Shown piece after piece: positions 23,723 through 31,546 of a stretch of 64,000 bases of DNA. This stretch comes from Streptomyces griseicoloratus. Lineage in GTDB: Bacteria > Actinomycetota > Actinomycetes > Streptomycetales > Streptomycetaceae. The stretch covers positions 1 to 64,000 of the forward strand of contig NZ_JACVQF010000218.1 of NCBI RefSeq assembly GCF_014534645.1. Reading direction: 5' to 3'. The stretch's first letter is position 1; each line of letters starts with the position of its first letter. The position numbers and the translations under genes are program-made. The notes beneath the pieces were generated by a model, which was not told the DNA's origin, did no database searches, and was given only the letters and a program-made list of their open reading frames with translations.

Positions 23723-24904
23723 GGCGGCGGCCGACGCCTCGGCGCGCCCGCCCCGCAGCAGTTCGCGGCGCTTGCCGCCCTTGGGCCAGGAGTGCGAACC
23801 GGGCTTGCGTGCTTCGTCCGTCAGATGCTTGACGCTGAAGTTGCAGGAGATCTCCTTGAGCTTGGCGCCCGCGCGGCCGCCGACGTAGAGCCTCATCGCG
23901 GTGTCATCCTTGTGGGCGAGCTGGAAGACGGCGGCGCCACGCCCCAGGCTGACGCACATGGCGGGGAACGACAGGTCGACGGGCGCGGGCCGCTCGCCCA
24001 CGATGCGGTGGAGCACCGTGTCGGCCGCGTGGGCGCCCAGACAGCCCGCGGCATACGCGCTCATCCGGAACGGCAGCCCGGACGGCGCCGCCGAGTCCCC
24101 GGCCGCGACGACGCGTTCGTCGTCCACGCTGGTCAGCGTCTCGTCGGTGAGCAGCCGCCCCGCCGCGTCCGTGCTCATCCCGCTCTGCGCGGCCAGATCC
24201 GGCACACCGAAGCCGGCGGTCCAGACGGTGAGCTCGCTCGGCAGCTCGCGGCCGTCGGCGAGGCGCACGGCGTCGCGGGTCACGGCCGTGACCTTCGTGC
24301 CGGGGCCGTCGAGCACGGTCAGTCCGAGCCCGGCGAGCCGCCCGGCGGCCGTGCGCCGAGCCCGGGGGTGCAGGTAGGGGACGAGATCACCGCCGCACAC
24401 CAGGGTCACCCGGCGGCCCCGCTCCGCCAGCTCGGCGGCGGTCTCGACGCCGGTGGGCCCGCCTCCGACGACCGTCACCGGCGCCGACGCGGGGAGGGCG
24501 TCCAGGGCCGACCGCACCCGCTGCGCCGCCTCCAGGGTGGCGATCGGGTACGCGAACTCGGCCGCCCCGGGCACGCGGAGCTCGGCGCTGCCGCTGCCCA
24601 CCGCGTAGACCAGGTAGTCGTAGCCGATCGTGTCCTCGCTCGCCAGCTCGACCTCGCGCCCGGGCGCGTCGATCCGTGTCACGCTCCCGGTCACCAGACG
24701 TACGCCCCCGGCCAGGACCTCCCGGTAGTCGACGACCGCGTCATGGGATCCGCCCACCAGCTGGTGGAGGCGGAGCCGCGGGACGAAGGCCGGGCGAGGG
24801 TTGATCAGGGTCACGGTCACGTCGTGGCGCTGCGTCAGCCGGTTCGCGGCCATCACGCCGGCGTATCCGCCGCCGATCACGACAACCTCGGTGTTCTCGC
24901 TCAT
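23708..24904 (-). CDS. FAD-dependent NAD(P)H oxidoreductase (NDH-2-like), ECF41 target
   Basis: 398-aa flavoprotein. The FAD-binding GGGYAG lies near the N-terminus ([17 protein letters not shown]) and a second Rossmann site is [19 protein letters not shown]. The conserved AAGDSAAP precedes the C-terminal domain. Similar to alternative NADH dehydrogenases and quinone/disulfide reductases; no C-terminal membrane helix is clear. Transcription probably starts from the ECF41-type promoter at 24938-24964, giving a leader of about 27 nt with GGAGGAG. sigJ follows 150 nt downstream. Confidence 0.88.
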   Translation of the reverse strand: MSENTEVVVIGGGYAGVMAANRLTQRHDVTVTLINPRPAFVPRLRLHQLVGGSHDAVVDYREVLAGGVRLVTGSVTRIDAPGREVELASEDTIGYDYLVYAVGSGSAELRVPGAAEFAYPIATLEAAQRVRSALDALPASAPVTVVGGGPTGVETAAELAERGRRVTLVCGGDLVPYLHPRARRTAAGRLAGLGLTVLDGPGTKVTAVTRDAVRLADGRELPSELTVWTAGFGVPDLAAQSGMSTDAAGRLLTDETLTSVDDERVVAAGDSAAPSGLPFRMSAYAAGCLGAHAADTVLHRIVGERPAPVDLSFPAMCVSLGRGAAVFQLAHKDDTAMRLYVGGRAGAKLKEISCNFSVKHLTDEARKPGSHSWPKGGKRRELLRGGRAEASAAAERTA

Positions 24905-24937
24905 GGTGTCTCCTCCGTCTCGGGGGTTCGAGCACGA

Positions 24938-24964
24938 GACACCGGGCGGACGATCGCTGTGACA
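24938..24964 (-). promoter_or_regulatory. ECF41-type promoter of the FAD oxidoreductase
   Basis: On the minus strand TGTCACA (complement of 24958-24964) is separated by 16 nt from TGTC (complement of 24938-24941). The ECF41 consensus is TGTCACA-N16-CGTC, so one base differs. Expected start of transcription about 24931. Confidence 0.7.
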
Positions 24965-25070
24965 GTGTGTGAGGCAGATCACTTCACGAGCATCGGAGCG
25001 GGCACGCCCGGCCGGGGTACCGCGCCGGGGCGCACGGGGGCCGCCGCCCGGATGCGCGGCGTGGCCGTAC

Positions 25071-25095
25071 GACTGGCGGCTTCGGGCGTGGGTAC
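25071..25095 (+). promoter_or_regulatory. Sigma-B-like promoter of the second ctaD
   Basis: GACT (25071-25074), 15 nt, GGGTAC (25090-25095). This fits the Streptomyces sigma-B consensus GNNT-N14-16-GGGTAY. The -10 ends about 10 nt before the ATG, so the mRNA would be nearly leaderless. Confidence 0.5.
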
Positions 25096-25105
25096 CCTCC
25101 GGCGC

Positions 25106-26776
25106 ATGGCGGTGGACAGGAGGACCGGGCCGCCGCACCGGACACCGGCGCGGACGAACCGCACGCTCGGACGTGTGCTGGTGCGGTGGGCGACGACGAC
25201 CGATCACAAGGTGATCGGCAACCTCTACATGACGACCTCCTTCTCCTTCTTCCTCCTCGGCGGCGCACTCGCCCTGATGATGCGCGCCGAACTCGCCCGG
25301 CCCGGACTGCAACTGTTCACCAGTCACCAGTACAACCAGCTCTTCACCGTGCACGGCACGGTCATGATGCTGCTGTTCGCGACGCCGCTGTTCGCCGGGT
25401 TCGCCAACGCCATCATGCCCCTGCAGATCGGTTCCCCCGACGTCGCCTTCCCCCGGCTCAACGCCCTGTCGTACTGGCTGTACCTGTTCGGCGGGCTGAT
25501 GGTGGTGGCGGGGTTCCTCAGCCCCCAGGGGGCGGCCGCCTTCGGCTGGTTCGCCTACGCACCGCTCAACAGCGCCGTCTTCAGCCCCGGGGCGGGCGGT
25601 GACCTGTGGACCATGGGGCTGGTGGTGACCGGCGTGTCCACCACGCTCGGCGCCGTCAACTTCATCACCACCATCCTGTGCCTGCGCGCCCCCGGCATGA
25701 CCATGTTCCGGATGCCGATCTTCACCTGGAACGTGCTGTTCACGTCGATCCTGGTACTGCCCGCCTTCCCCGTGCTCACCGCCGCGCTGCTCGCCCTGGA
25801 GGCCGACCGGAAGTTCGGCGCGCACATCTTCGACGCGCCCAGCGGCGGGGCCCTGCTGTGGCAGCACCTGTTCTGGTTCTTCGGACACCCCGAGGTCTAC
25901 ATCGTCGCGCTGCCGTTCTTCGGCATCGTCTCCGAGATCATCCCCGTGTTCAGCCGCAAGCCGATCTTCGGTTACCTCAGCCTGATCGGCGCCACCATCG
26001 CCATCACCATGCTGTCCGCCGTGGTGTGGGCCCACCACATGTTCGCCACCGGTGCCGTGCTGCTGCCCTTCTTCTCGCTGATGTCGTTCCTCATCGCGGT
26101 GCCGACGGGAGTGAAGTTCTTCAACTGGATCGGCACGATGATCCGGGGCTCCCTGTCCTTCGAGACGCCCATGCTGTGGTCGTGCGGCTTCCTGGTGACG
26201 TTCCTGCTCGGCGGCATGAGCGGCGTCCTCATCGCCTCACCGCCCCTGGACTTCCACCTCACGGACTCCTACTTCATCGTCGCCCACCTGCACTACGTGC
26301 TGTTCGGCACGGTCGTCTTCGCCATGTTCGCCGGGTTCTACTTCTGGTGGCCGAAGTTCACCGGCCGCATGCTGGACGAACGTCTCGGGAAGATCCACTT
26401 CTGGACGCTCTTCGTCGGCTTCCAGACCACGTTCCTCGTCCAGCACTGGCTCGGCGAGCAGGGCATGCCCCGCCGCTACTCCGACTACCTGGCCGTGGAC
26501 GGCTTCACGGCGCTGAACACCATCAGCTCCATCGGCGCCTTCCTGCTCGGCCTGTCCACGCTGCCGTTCCTCTACAACGTGTGGCGCACCAGCCGGTACG
26601 GCACGCGGGTGGAGCGCGACGACCCCTGGGGCTACGGCCGTTCCCTCGAATGGGCGACCGCCTGCCCGCCGCCGCGCCACAACTTCCACTCGCTGCCCCG
26701 GGTCCGCTCCGAGTCCCCGGCGTTCGACCTCCACCACCCCGACATCAGCCGATACGACCAGAGGCACGTGCAGTGA
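25106..26776 (+). CDS. ctaD: Cytochrome c oxidase subunit I, secondary copy
   Basis: 556-aa heme-copper oxidase subunit with about twelve helices. The low-spin heme ligand His lies in [16 protein letters not shown], the Cu-B/tyrosine site in [13 protein letters not shown], the paired Cu-B histidines in [10 protein letters not shown], and the heme a3/a ligand pair in [10 protein letters not shown]. No ctaC or ctaE is adjacent, so this is a second copy that would use subunits encoded elsewhere. It overlaps ctaF by 4 nt (GTGA). Start ATG 25106 is chosen from the N-terminal match ([12 protein letters not shown]); its RBS is weak. Confidence 0.93.
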   Translation: MAVDRRTGPPHRTPARTNRTLGRVLVRWATTTDHKVIGNLYMTTSFSFFLLGGALALMMRAELARPGLQLFTSHQYNQLFTVHGTVMMLLFATPLFAGFANAIMPLQIGSPDVAFPRLNALSYWLYLFGGLMVVAGFLSPQGAAAFGWFAYAPLNSAVFSPGAGGDLWTMGLVVTGVSTTLGAVNFITTILCLRAPGMTMFRMPIFTWNVLFTSILVLPAFPVLTAALLALEADRKFGAHIFDAPSGGALLWQHLFWFFGHPEVYIVALPFFGIVSEIIPVFSRKPIFGYLSLIGATIAITMLSAVVWAHHMFATGAVLLPFFSLMSFLIAVPTGVKFFNWIGTMIRGSLSFETPMLWSCGFLVTFLLGGMSGVLIASPPLDFHLTDSYFIVAHLHYVLFGTVVFAMFAGFYFWWPKFTGRMLDERLGKIHFWTLFVGFQTTFLVQHWLGEQGMPRRYSDYLAVDGFTALNTISSIGAFLLGLSTLPFLYNVWRTSRYGTRVERDDPWGYGRSLEWATACPPPRHNFHSLPRVRSESPAFDLHHPDISRYDQRHVQ

Positions 26777-27237
26777 GGACCGAGGCGCGTCTGTTCACCG
26801 TTGTGGCGGGGTTCTTCGCCGTCACCGCGATCGGGTACGGCTACTTCTCCGCCGAGCCCGCCGGCACCGCCGTCCTCGCCGTCGCCTTCCTAATGGCGTC
26901 GCTCGTCGCGTTCTTCCTGGAGGTGCAGCACCGCAAGCGCGGCCTGCGGGCACAGGACCGGAGCGACGCCGAAGTCGCCGACGGAGCGGGGCCCCTGGAG
27001 TTCTTCCCGCCGAGCAGCCACTGGCCGATCACCACCGCGCTCGGCGCCGTCGTCCTCGCGCTCGGCGTCGTCTACGGACTGTGGCTCGCCCTGCTGGGCC
27101 TCGGAGTGCTCGCGGGCGGCACCTTCGGCTTGGTCTTCCAGTACGCGGGACGGGGCACTCAGCGCTCCAGTTCGCCCCCCGACGGCTCGGCCTCCTCCGG
27201 CTCCTCGGGCTCCTCCGCGCCGACCAGGTCGCCGTAG
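26773..27237 (+). CDS. ctaF: Cytochrome c oxidase subunit IV (CtaF-type)
   Basis: 154 aa; actinobacterial CtaF is about 132 aa. Four membrane segments: [57 protein letters not shown] and [27 protein letters not shown] between the second and third is diagnostic. The GTG start overlaps the ctaD stop. The last ~27 codons (Ser/Pro-rich) run antisense to the end of qcrB. Confidence 0.9.
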   Translation: MRTEARLFTVVAGFFAVTAIGYGYFSAEPAGTAVLAVAFLMASLVAFFLEVQHRKRGLRAQDRSDAEVADGAGPLEFFPPSSHWPITTALGAVVLALGVVYGLWLALLGLGVLAGGTFGLVFQYAGRGTQRSSSPPDGSASSGSSGSSAPTRSP

Positions 27238-28778
27238 TACCACTGGCTCAGCGTCGCCCGCAGCCGTGCCACCCGGGGCGCCTCCCCCTCGCCCGCCGCC
27301 GGTGCGAGCGGCTCGGGCTGCCGGCCCGTCCGCAGTACGTACCGCGTCTCCTCGTCCAGGGGTTCGTGGCTCTCGGCGTAGCCGCCCGTGAGCGTCTGGC
27401 GCACCTCGCCCGTCTCCTCGCCCTCGGCCAGCCGTTCGCGGTCCCTCTCCTGCAGCGCCAGGCAGACCCGCTTGGTCACCATGAAGGCGAGCGGCGGCAG
27501 CACCACCAGACAGACACGGAACACCCACGTCAGCAGGTTCAGCGAGATCTCGAAGGTGAAGGCGATGATGTCGTTGCCGCCCGCCGCGGTCAGCACCGCG
27601 TAGAACGTGATCGCTGCGACGCCCAGGCCGGTCCGCACGGGCCTGTTCCGCGGCCGGTCGCACAGATGGTGCTCCCGCCGGTCACCCGTCACCCAGCGCT
27701 CGAAGAACGGGTACGCGTACAGCACCGCGAACAGGGCGCCCGGCAGCACCACCGCGGGCAGCAGCACGTTCCACATCACCGTGTGCCCGGCCACCACCGT
27801 CTCCCACGGCGGCACCAGCCGCAGCGCCCCCTCCAGGAAGCCGACGTACCAGTCCGGCTGCGACCCCGTGGAGACGACGTCCGCGCGATAGGGGCCGTAC
27901 ACCCACACCGGGTTGATCTGCGCCACCGCCGCCAGCACCGCGAGGACACCGAAGACCATGAGGGAGAGTCCGGCCGAACCCGCGATGAACTGCGGGAACA
28001 TCGGCTTGCCCACGGCGTTGCGGTTGGTGCGGCCCCGGCCGGCCCAGTGGGTGTGCTTCAGATAGAAGACCAGGATCAGATGGACGGTGACGAGCCCGAG
28101 CAGCAGCCCGGGAATCAGCAGGATGTGCAGCGAGTACAGCCGCGGGATCAGGTCCTCGCCGGGGAACTCGCCGCCGAACGCGAACATGCTGACGTACGTC
28201 CCCACCACCGGGATGGACAGCATGATGCCCTGCGCGATCCGCAGCCCCGTCCCGGACAGCAGGTCGTCGGGCAGCGAGTACCCGGCGAAGCCCTCGGCGA
28301 GCGACAGCAGGAACAGCGTCACGCCGATCATCCAGTTGGCCTCCCGCGGCCGGCGGAACGCACCGGTGAAGAAGATGCGCAGCAGATGCACTCCGATGGC
28401 CGACAGGAACACCAGGGCGGCCCAGTGGTGCATCTGCCGCATCAGCAGCCCGCCGCGGACGTCGAAGCTGATGTCGACCGTCGAGCGGAACGCCTCCGAC
28501 ATCTGCACCCCGAGCAGCGGCTGGTACGAGCCCTCGTACACGACCTGCTCCATCGACGGATGGAAGAACAGCGTCAGCCACACACCGGTCAGCAGCAGGA
28601 CGACGAAGCTGTAGAGGGCGATCTCGCCCAGCAGGAACGACCAGTGGTCGGGGAAGGCCTTGCGCAGCAGCGCCCCGCCCTCGGAGACGGGGAGCCGCCG
28701 GTCGGCCCAGTCGACCGTGCGTTCGGCCGCGACGCGGGCCCGCGCGCCTGCGCGGGCCCTTCTCCTGTTCAACAGCAC
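27159..28778 (-). CDS. qcrB: Cytochrome bc1 complex cytochrome b, QcrB paralogue
   Basis: 539-aa cytochrome b with eight to nine helices. Heme ligands are in QMHHWAALVFLSAIGVH and YSLHILLIPGLLLGLVTVH. The Q-o site tetrad is PDWY (GSQPDWYVGF) where the family norm is PEWY or PDWY. The C-terminal cytosolic tail is acidic ([14 protein letters not shown]). qcrA and qcrC are missing locally, so it is a second copy, converging on ctaDF with a 79-bp overlap of 3' ends. The start is GTG 28778. Confidence 0.9.
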   Translation of the reverse strand: MLLNRRRARAGARARVAAERTVDWADRRLPVSEGGALLRKAFPDHWSFLLGEIALYSFVVLLLTGVWLTLFFHPSMEQVVYEGSYQPLLGVQMSEAFRSTVDISFDVRGGLLMRQMHHWAALVFLSAIGVHLLRIFFTGAFRRPREANWMIGVTLFLLSLAEGFAGYSLPDDLLSGTGLRIAQGIMLSIPVVGTYVSMFAFGGEFPGEDLIPRLYSLHILLIPGLLLGLVTVHLILVFYLKHTHWAGRGRTNRNAVGKPMFPQFIAGSAGLSLMVFGVLAVLAAVAQINPVWVYGPYRADVVSTGSQPDWYVGFLEGALRLVPPWETVVAGHTVMWNVLLPAVVLPGALFAVLYAYPFFERWVTGDRREHHLCDRPRNRPVRTGLGVAAITFYAVLTAAGGNDIIAFTFEISLNLLTWVFRVCLVVLPPLAFMVTKRVCLALQERDRERLAEGEETGEVRQTLTGGYAESHEPLDEETRYVLRTGRQPEPLAPAAGEGEAPRVARLRATLSQWYYGDLVGAEEPEEPEEAEPSGGELER

Positions 28779-28811
28779 GGCGCATGGGTTCCCCGACGCC
28801 TGTGCCGGAAA

Positions 28812-29165
28812 CTACTGCGTCCGGTCCCCCTTCGGCTTGCCCCGCTGGTCCGGAGTGCCGTGCGGCGGCGGGCTGAACGGCTGCGGAGAGGTCGCGGGTG
28901 AGACGGGGGAACCCGTGCGGCCCTGGGTCTGCTCGGGGCGCAGGGCACCGGGGTCACCGGACGTCGGCTCGGCACCGGACTGCAACTGCTCCAGACGGGC
29001 CGCCAGCAGTTCCGTCACCGGCAGGCGGTCGGCGTGCGACCGTTCGTACGCCAGCAGTTCCTCCACCTCCTCAACGCCCAGCGACCGGATACGGCTCTCC
29101 AGACCCCCGATCGGCAGATGGTCGTAGTCGGGCAGCGGCAGGGCGTTGTGGGCGGGGTCGGCCAT
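28812..29165 (-). CDS. Small conserved actinobacterial protein (DUF8129-like)
   Basis: 117 aa. The N-terminal ~60 residues form a helical domain (LPDYDHLPIGGLESRIRSL, then VEEVEELLAYERSHADR) common in Streptomyces small proteins. The rest is Pro/Ser-rich and likely disordered. Function unknown. Start ATG 29165 (MADPAHN) is preferred to 29174. It lies 33 nt upstream of qcrB on the same strand and may be co-transcribed. Confidence 0.7.
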   Translation of the reverse strand: MADPAHNALPLPDYDHLPIGGLESRIRSLGVEEVEELLAYERSHADRLPVTELLAARLEQLQSGAEPTSGDPGALRPEQTQGRTGSPVSPATSPQPFSPPPHGTPDQRGKPKGDRTQ

Positions 29166-29252
29166 GGTTCTCACTTCCCTCTGTACGGCGGCCTGGACGC
29201 GGCGGCCTCGGTGCGCGGTGCCCTTCGGAGGCCGGGGCGGGACGGTTCCGGC

Positions 29253-29609
29253 TCAGCGGGCGCCGGGCCCGCCGCTGCCGAACGAACCGCTGCTGCCCTC
29301 GTCCCAGCGCGGCCGCTCCCGCCCGGGGGCGCTGCGGCTGCCCTGGTGCCTGAGTTCGTGGGGCAGCGCCCGCTCGTCGCTCCTGGGCACCTCCTCGGGT
29401 TCCCGGCTCTCGCGGACCTCGCGGACCGGTCCCTCGTCGGGCAGCCGGGGCTGTTCGTCGGGAAGGGGCGGCGCCGGCTCCCGCTTCTTGACGCGGACGC
29501 CGTAGGCGAAGGCGCCGATCAGCAGCGCCACGACCACGACACCCGCCACGATCAGCCCCACCCCGGCGGCACCGGGGCTCGCTGCCATCTCCATCCATGC
29601 GCTAGTCAT
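29253..29609 (-). CDS. DUF6479 single-helix membrane protein
   Basis: 118 aa. One membrane helix (VGLIVAGVVVVALLIGAFAYG), then a charged Pro/Arg/Glu tail ending in the family signature RPRWDEGSSGSFGSGGPG. Streptomyces-specific, function unknown. ATG 29609 lies 10 nt after the -10 of a sigma-B-like promoter, so the message would be almost leaderless. Confidence 0.83.
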   Translation of the reverse strand: MTSAWMEMAASPGAAGVGLIVAGVVVVALLIGAFAYGVRVKKREPAPPLPDEQPRLPDEGPVREVRESREPEEVPRSDERALPHELRHQGSRSAPGRERPRWDEGSSGSFGSGGPGAR

Positions 29610-29618
29610 GCCGCGCGA

Positions 29619-29643
29619 GTACCCGCGGGGCACGTCACCAACC
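29619..29643 (-). promoter_or_regulatory. Sigma-B-like promoter of the DUF6479 gene
   Basis: On the minus strand GGTT (complement of 29640-29643), 15 nt, GGGTAC (complement of 29619-29624). Same spacing as the elements before ctaD and the DUF2795 gene. Confidence 0.5.
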
Positions 29644-29646
29644 TGC

Positions 29647-30051
29647 TCAACCCGACCGGGACGCTCGCGTCTGCGAACGGTTGGCCTTGCGGATGGCGTC
29701 GAGCAGTTCCGCCTTCGACATCCGCGACCGGCCCTCGACGCCGAGCCGTTGCGCGACGCCGTACAGGTGCTCCTTCGAGGCCTGCTCGTCGACGCCCTCG
29801 CCGCTGCGGCCGCCCTGCCGGCGGGGCCGGGCGGACTGCGGGTCCGAGGGTCCCTTGCGGCCGCCCTCCTTGCGCTCCCAGTGGTCGCCGACCTTCTCGT
29901 ACGTGTGCTTGAGCGCCCCGTAGGCCACCCGGTGGGCCCGCTCGCCCTCGCCGTACTCCTCCACGGCCGAGTCGTGGGCCTTGATCCACGTACGCTGGGC
30001 GTCCTTCGAGGACCGCTCCAGGGTCGACGGCAGTTCCTGTCGTCCGGGCAT
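29647..30051 (-). CDS. ChaB-family protein with C-terminal Rho_N domain
   Basis: 134 aa. The ChaB-like domain (MPGRQELPSTLERSSKDAQRTW) is followed by a basic low-complexity linker and a Rho_N/SAP-like nucleic-acid-binding motif (LYGVAQRLGVEGRSRMSKAELL). In Streptomyces such proteins are stress-linked, but their role is not established. It ends about 37 nt upstream of the DUF6479 start. Confidence 0.82.
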   Translation of the reverse strand: MPGRQELPSTLERSSKDAQRTWIKAHDSAVEEYGEGERAHRVAYGALKHTYEKVGDHWERKEGGRKGPSDPQSARPRRQGGRSGEGVDEQASKEHLYGVAQRLGVEGRSRMSKAELLDAIRKANRSQTRASRSG

Positions 30052-30187
30052 CTCGTGCACCTCCGTCCGTCGTCGCTTCCGGGGCGTGGAACGGGTGCCC
30101 GGCCACGGGTGCGGAAAACGGCCCGGAACCCTTGGGAACACCGGGCTCCGCGGGTTTGCCGCGGCCGCCGGCGGCAACCCGCGGAGT

Positions 30188-30562
30188 GTGACATCGACGA
30201 CTTCCCAACAGGAACTCTTCCGGTTCCTGGAGGACCGCTTCGCATGTGCACAGGCCTGCACCGAGTGTGCGCGGGCCTGTGCGGTGCGCGCGAGCCTCGT
30301 GGATCCGGACGGGACCGAGGAGCAGGAACTGGTGCGGCGCAAGGGCGTCATGTGCGCGGAGGTGTGCGACGCGACCTGCCGGGTGCTGTCCGAGCAGAAC
30401 CAGGTGGACGAGTCCGCGATCCGGGCCCAGCTCGAGTGGTGCCGCCAGGTGTGCCTGGAGACCGCGCACGTCTTCGACGCATGCCCCGGAGCCGAGGACA
30501 GCGCGGCGGCCGGCCGCGCCTGCGCCCGGGCCTGCGACGACTTCCTCGCCACCCTGCGCTGA
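30188..30562 (+). CDS. Four-helix-bundle copper-storage-like protein (Csp/DUF326)
   Basis: 124 aa with twelve cysteines (20, 24, 27, 31, 56, 60, 64, 85, 89, 99, 112, 116), mostly spaced C-x3-C or C-x2-C along helices (CAQACTECARAC, CAEVCDATC, CRQVC, CARAC). This matches Csp-type proteins that line a helix bundle with Cu(I). No signal peptide, so cytosolic storage (Csp3-like) is likely. GTG start at 30188. Confidence 0.85.
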   Translation: MTSTTSQQELFRFLEDRFACAQACTECARACAVRASLVDPDGTEEQELVRRKGVMCAEVCDATCRVLSEQNQVDESAIRAQLEWCRQVCLETAHVFDACPGAEDSAAAGRACARACDDFLATLR

Positions 30563-30583
30563 GGCCCTGAGGCCCTGAGGCCC
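30560..30583 (+). repeat. 8-bp tandem repeat TGAGGCCC x3
   Basis: Three perfect copies of TGAGGCCC start exactly at the stop codon of the Csp-like gene; each copy carries another TGA. Confidence 0.85.
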
Positions 30584-30627
30584 TGACGCACTGCCGGACA
30601 CGGGCCGTACGGCGTTAACCTGCCCGC

Positions 30628-31485
30628 ATGACGGTGACGCCGACGGGTGACCCGGGCCTGTTCGGCCCCGGCTCCGTGACCTGGCAGGCCCACGCCGACC
30701 CCATGATGTGGGTCGCCGGGATCCGCGCGCTGTACCTCCAGGCCCTGCACCCGCGCGCGGTGCGCGGCGTCATGCAGAACTCCGACTTCCGGCGCGACGC
30801 CTGGGGCCGGCTGAGGCGCACCGCCGACTTCGTCGGCACCACGACGTACGGCACCACCGAGGCCGCCGAGCGGGCCGGTGCGCGCGTCCGGAAGATCCAC
30901 CGTATGCTCGGCGCGACGGACCCGGACACGGGGGAGCGGTACGGCGTCGACGAACCCGCGCTGCTGCTGTGGGTGCACTGCGCCGAGATCGACTCCTACC
31001 TGCACGTCCTCACCCGCTCCGGGTTCCCGCTCACCGACGCCCAGGCCGACCGCTACATAGCCGAGCACCGGATCAGCGCCCGTCTGGTCGGCCTCGACCC
31101 CGATGCCGTACCAGCCGACCGGGCCGGGCTGGCCGCCTACTTCGCCCGGGTGCGGCCCGAGCTGGCCGCGGGGGACGAGGCGCGCGAGGTGGACGCCTTC
31201 CTGCTCCGCCCGCCCACGCACCCGCTCCTGGTCCCGGCGCGCGAGCTGCTGTGGCGGCGCGTGGCACATCTGGCGTACGCCTCCCTACCGCGATACGCGC
31301 ACGAGCTCTACGGCAGACCGGCCCCCGCGCCCGCCACCGTCACCCGGCGACTGCGGGTCACGGGAACCCTGCTGCGGGCGATTCCCGCACGTCTGCGCTG
31401 GCAGCTCCCGCCCAAACACGTCCTGCGCGCCATGGCGAGGCTCGGACCGGACGCGCGTCCGGCACCGTACAAACCCGGACGATAA
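30628..31485 (+). CDS. MpaB/DUF2236-family oxygenase
   Basis: 285 aa. Heme-binding-type motif LQALHPRAVRGV at about 43-54, and the second-half WVHCAEIDSYL and FLLRPPTHPLLVPARELLW. The family includes the latex-clearing protein Lcp and fungal MpaB, which oxidise or cleave hydrophobic substrates with a b-type heme. Substrate here is unknown. No signal peptide. ATG 30628. Confidence 0.82.
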   Translation: MTVTPTGDPGLFGPGSVTWQAHADPMMWVAGIRALYLQALHPRAVRGVMQNSDFRRDAWGRLRRTADFVGTTTYGTTEAAERAGARVRKIHRMLGATDPDTGERYGVDEPALLLWVHCAEIDSYLHVLTRSGFPLTDAQADRYIAEHRISARLVGLDPDAVPADRAGLAAYFARVRPELAAGDEAREVDAFLLRPPTHPLLVPARELLWRRVAHLAYASLPRYAHELYGRPAPAPATVTRRLRVTGTLLRAIPARLRWQLPPKHVLRAMARLGPDARPAPYKPGR

Positions 31486-31546
31486 ACCGCCATACTGGAC
31501 GGGCCAGGGGAGGGCGGAGCGGACAGCTACGGGGGCGGGCGCCGAG

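Noticed and set aside
23510-25105. Open plus-strand frame running for 1.6 kb ahead of ctaD
   Set aside because: It is antisense to the FAD oxidoreductase and sigJ region, has no RBS and its sequence is Pro/Gly/Arg-rich GC noise; the real start is at 25106.
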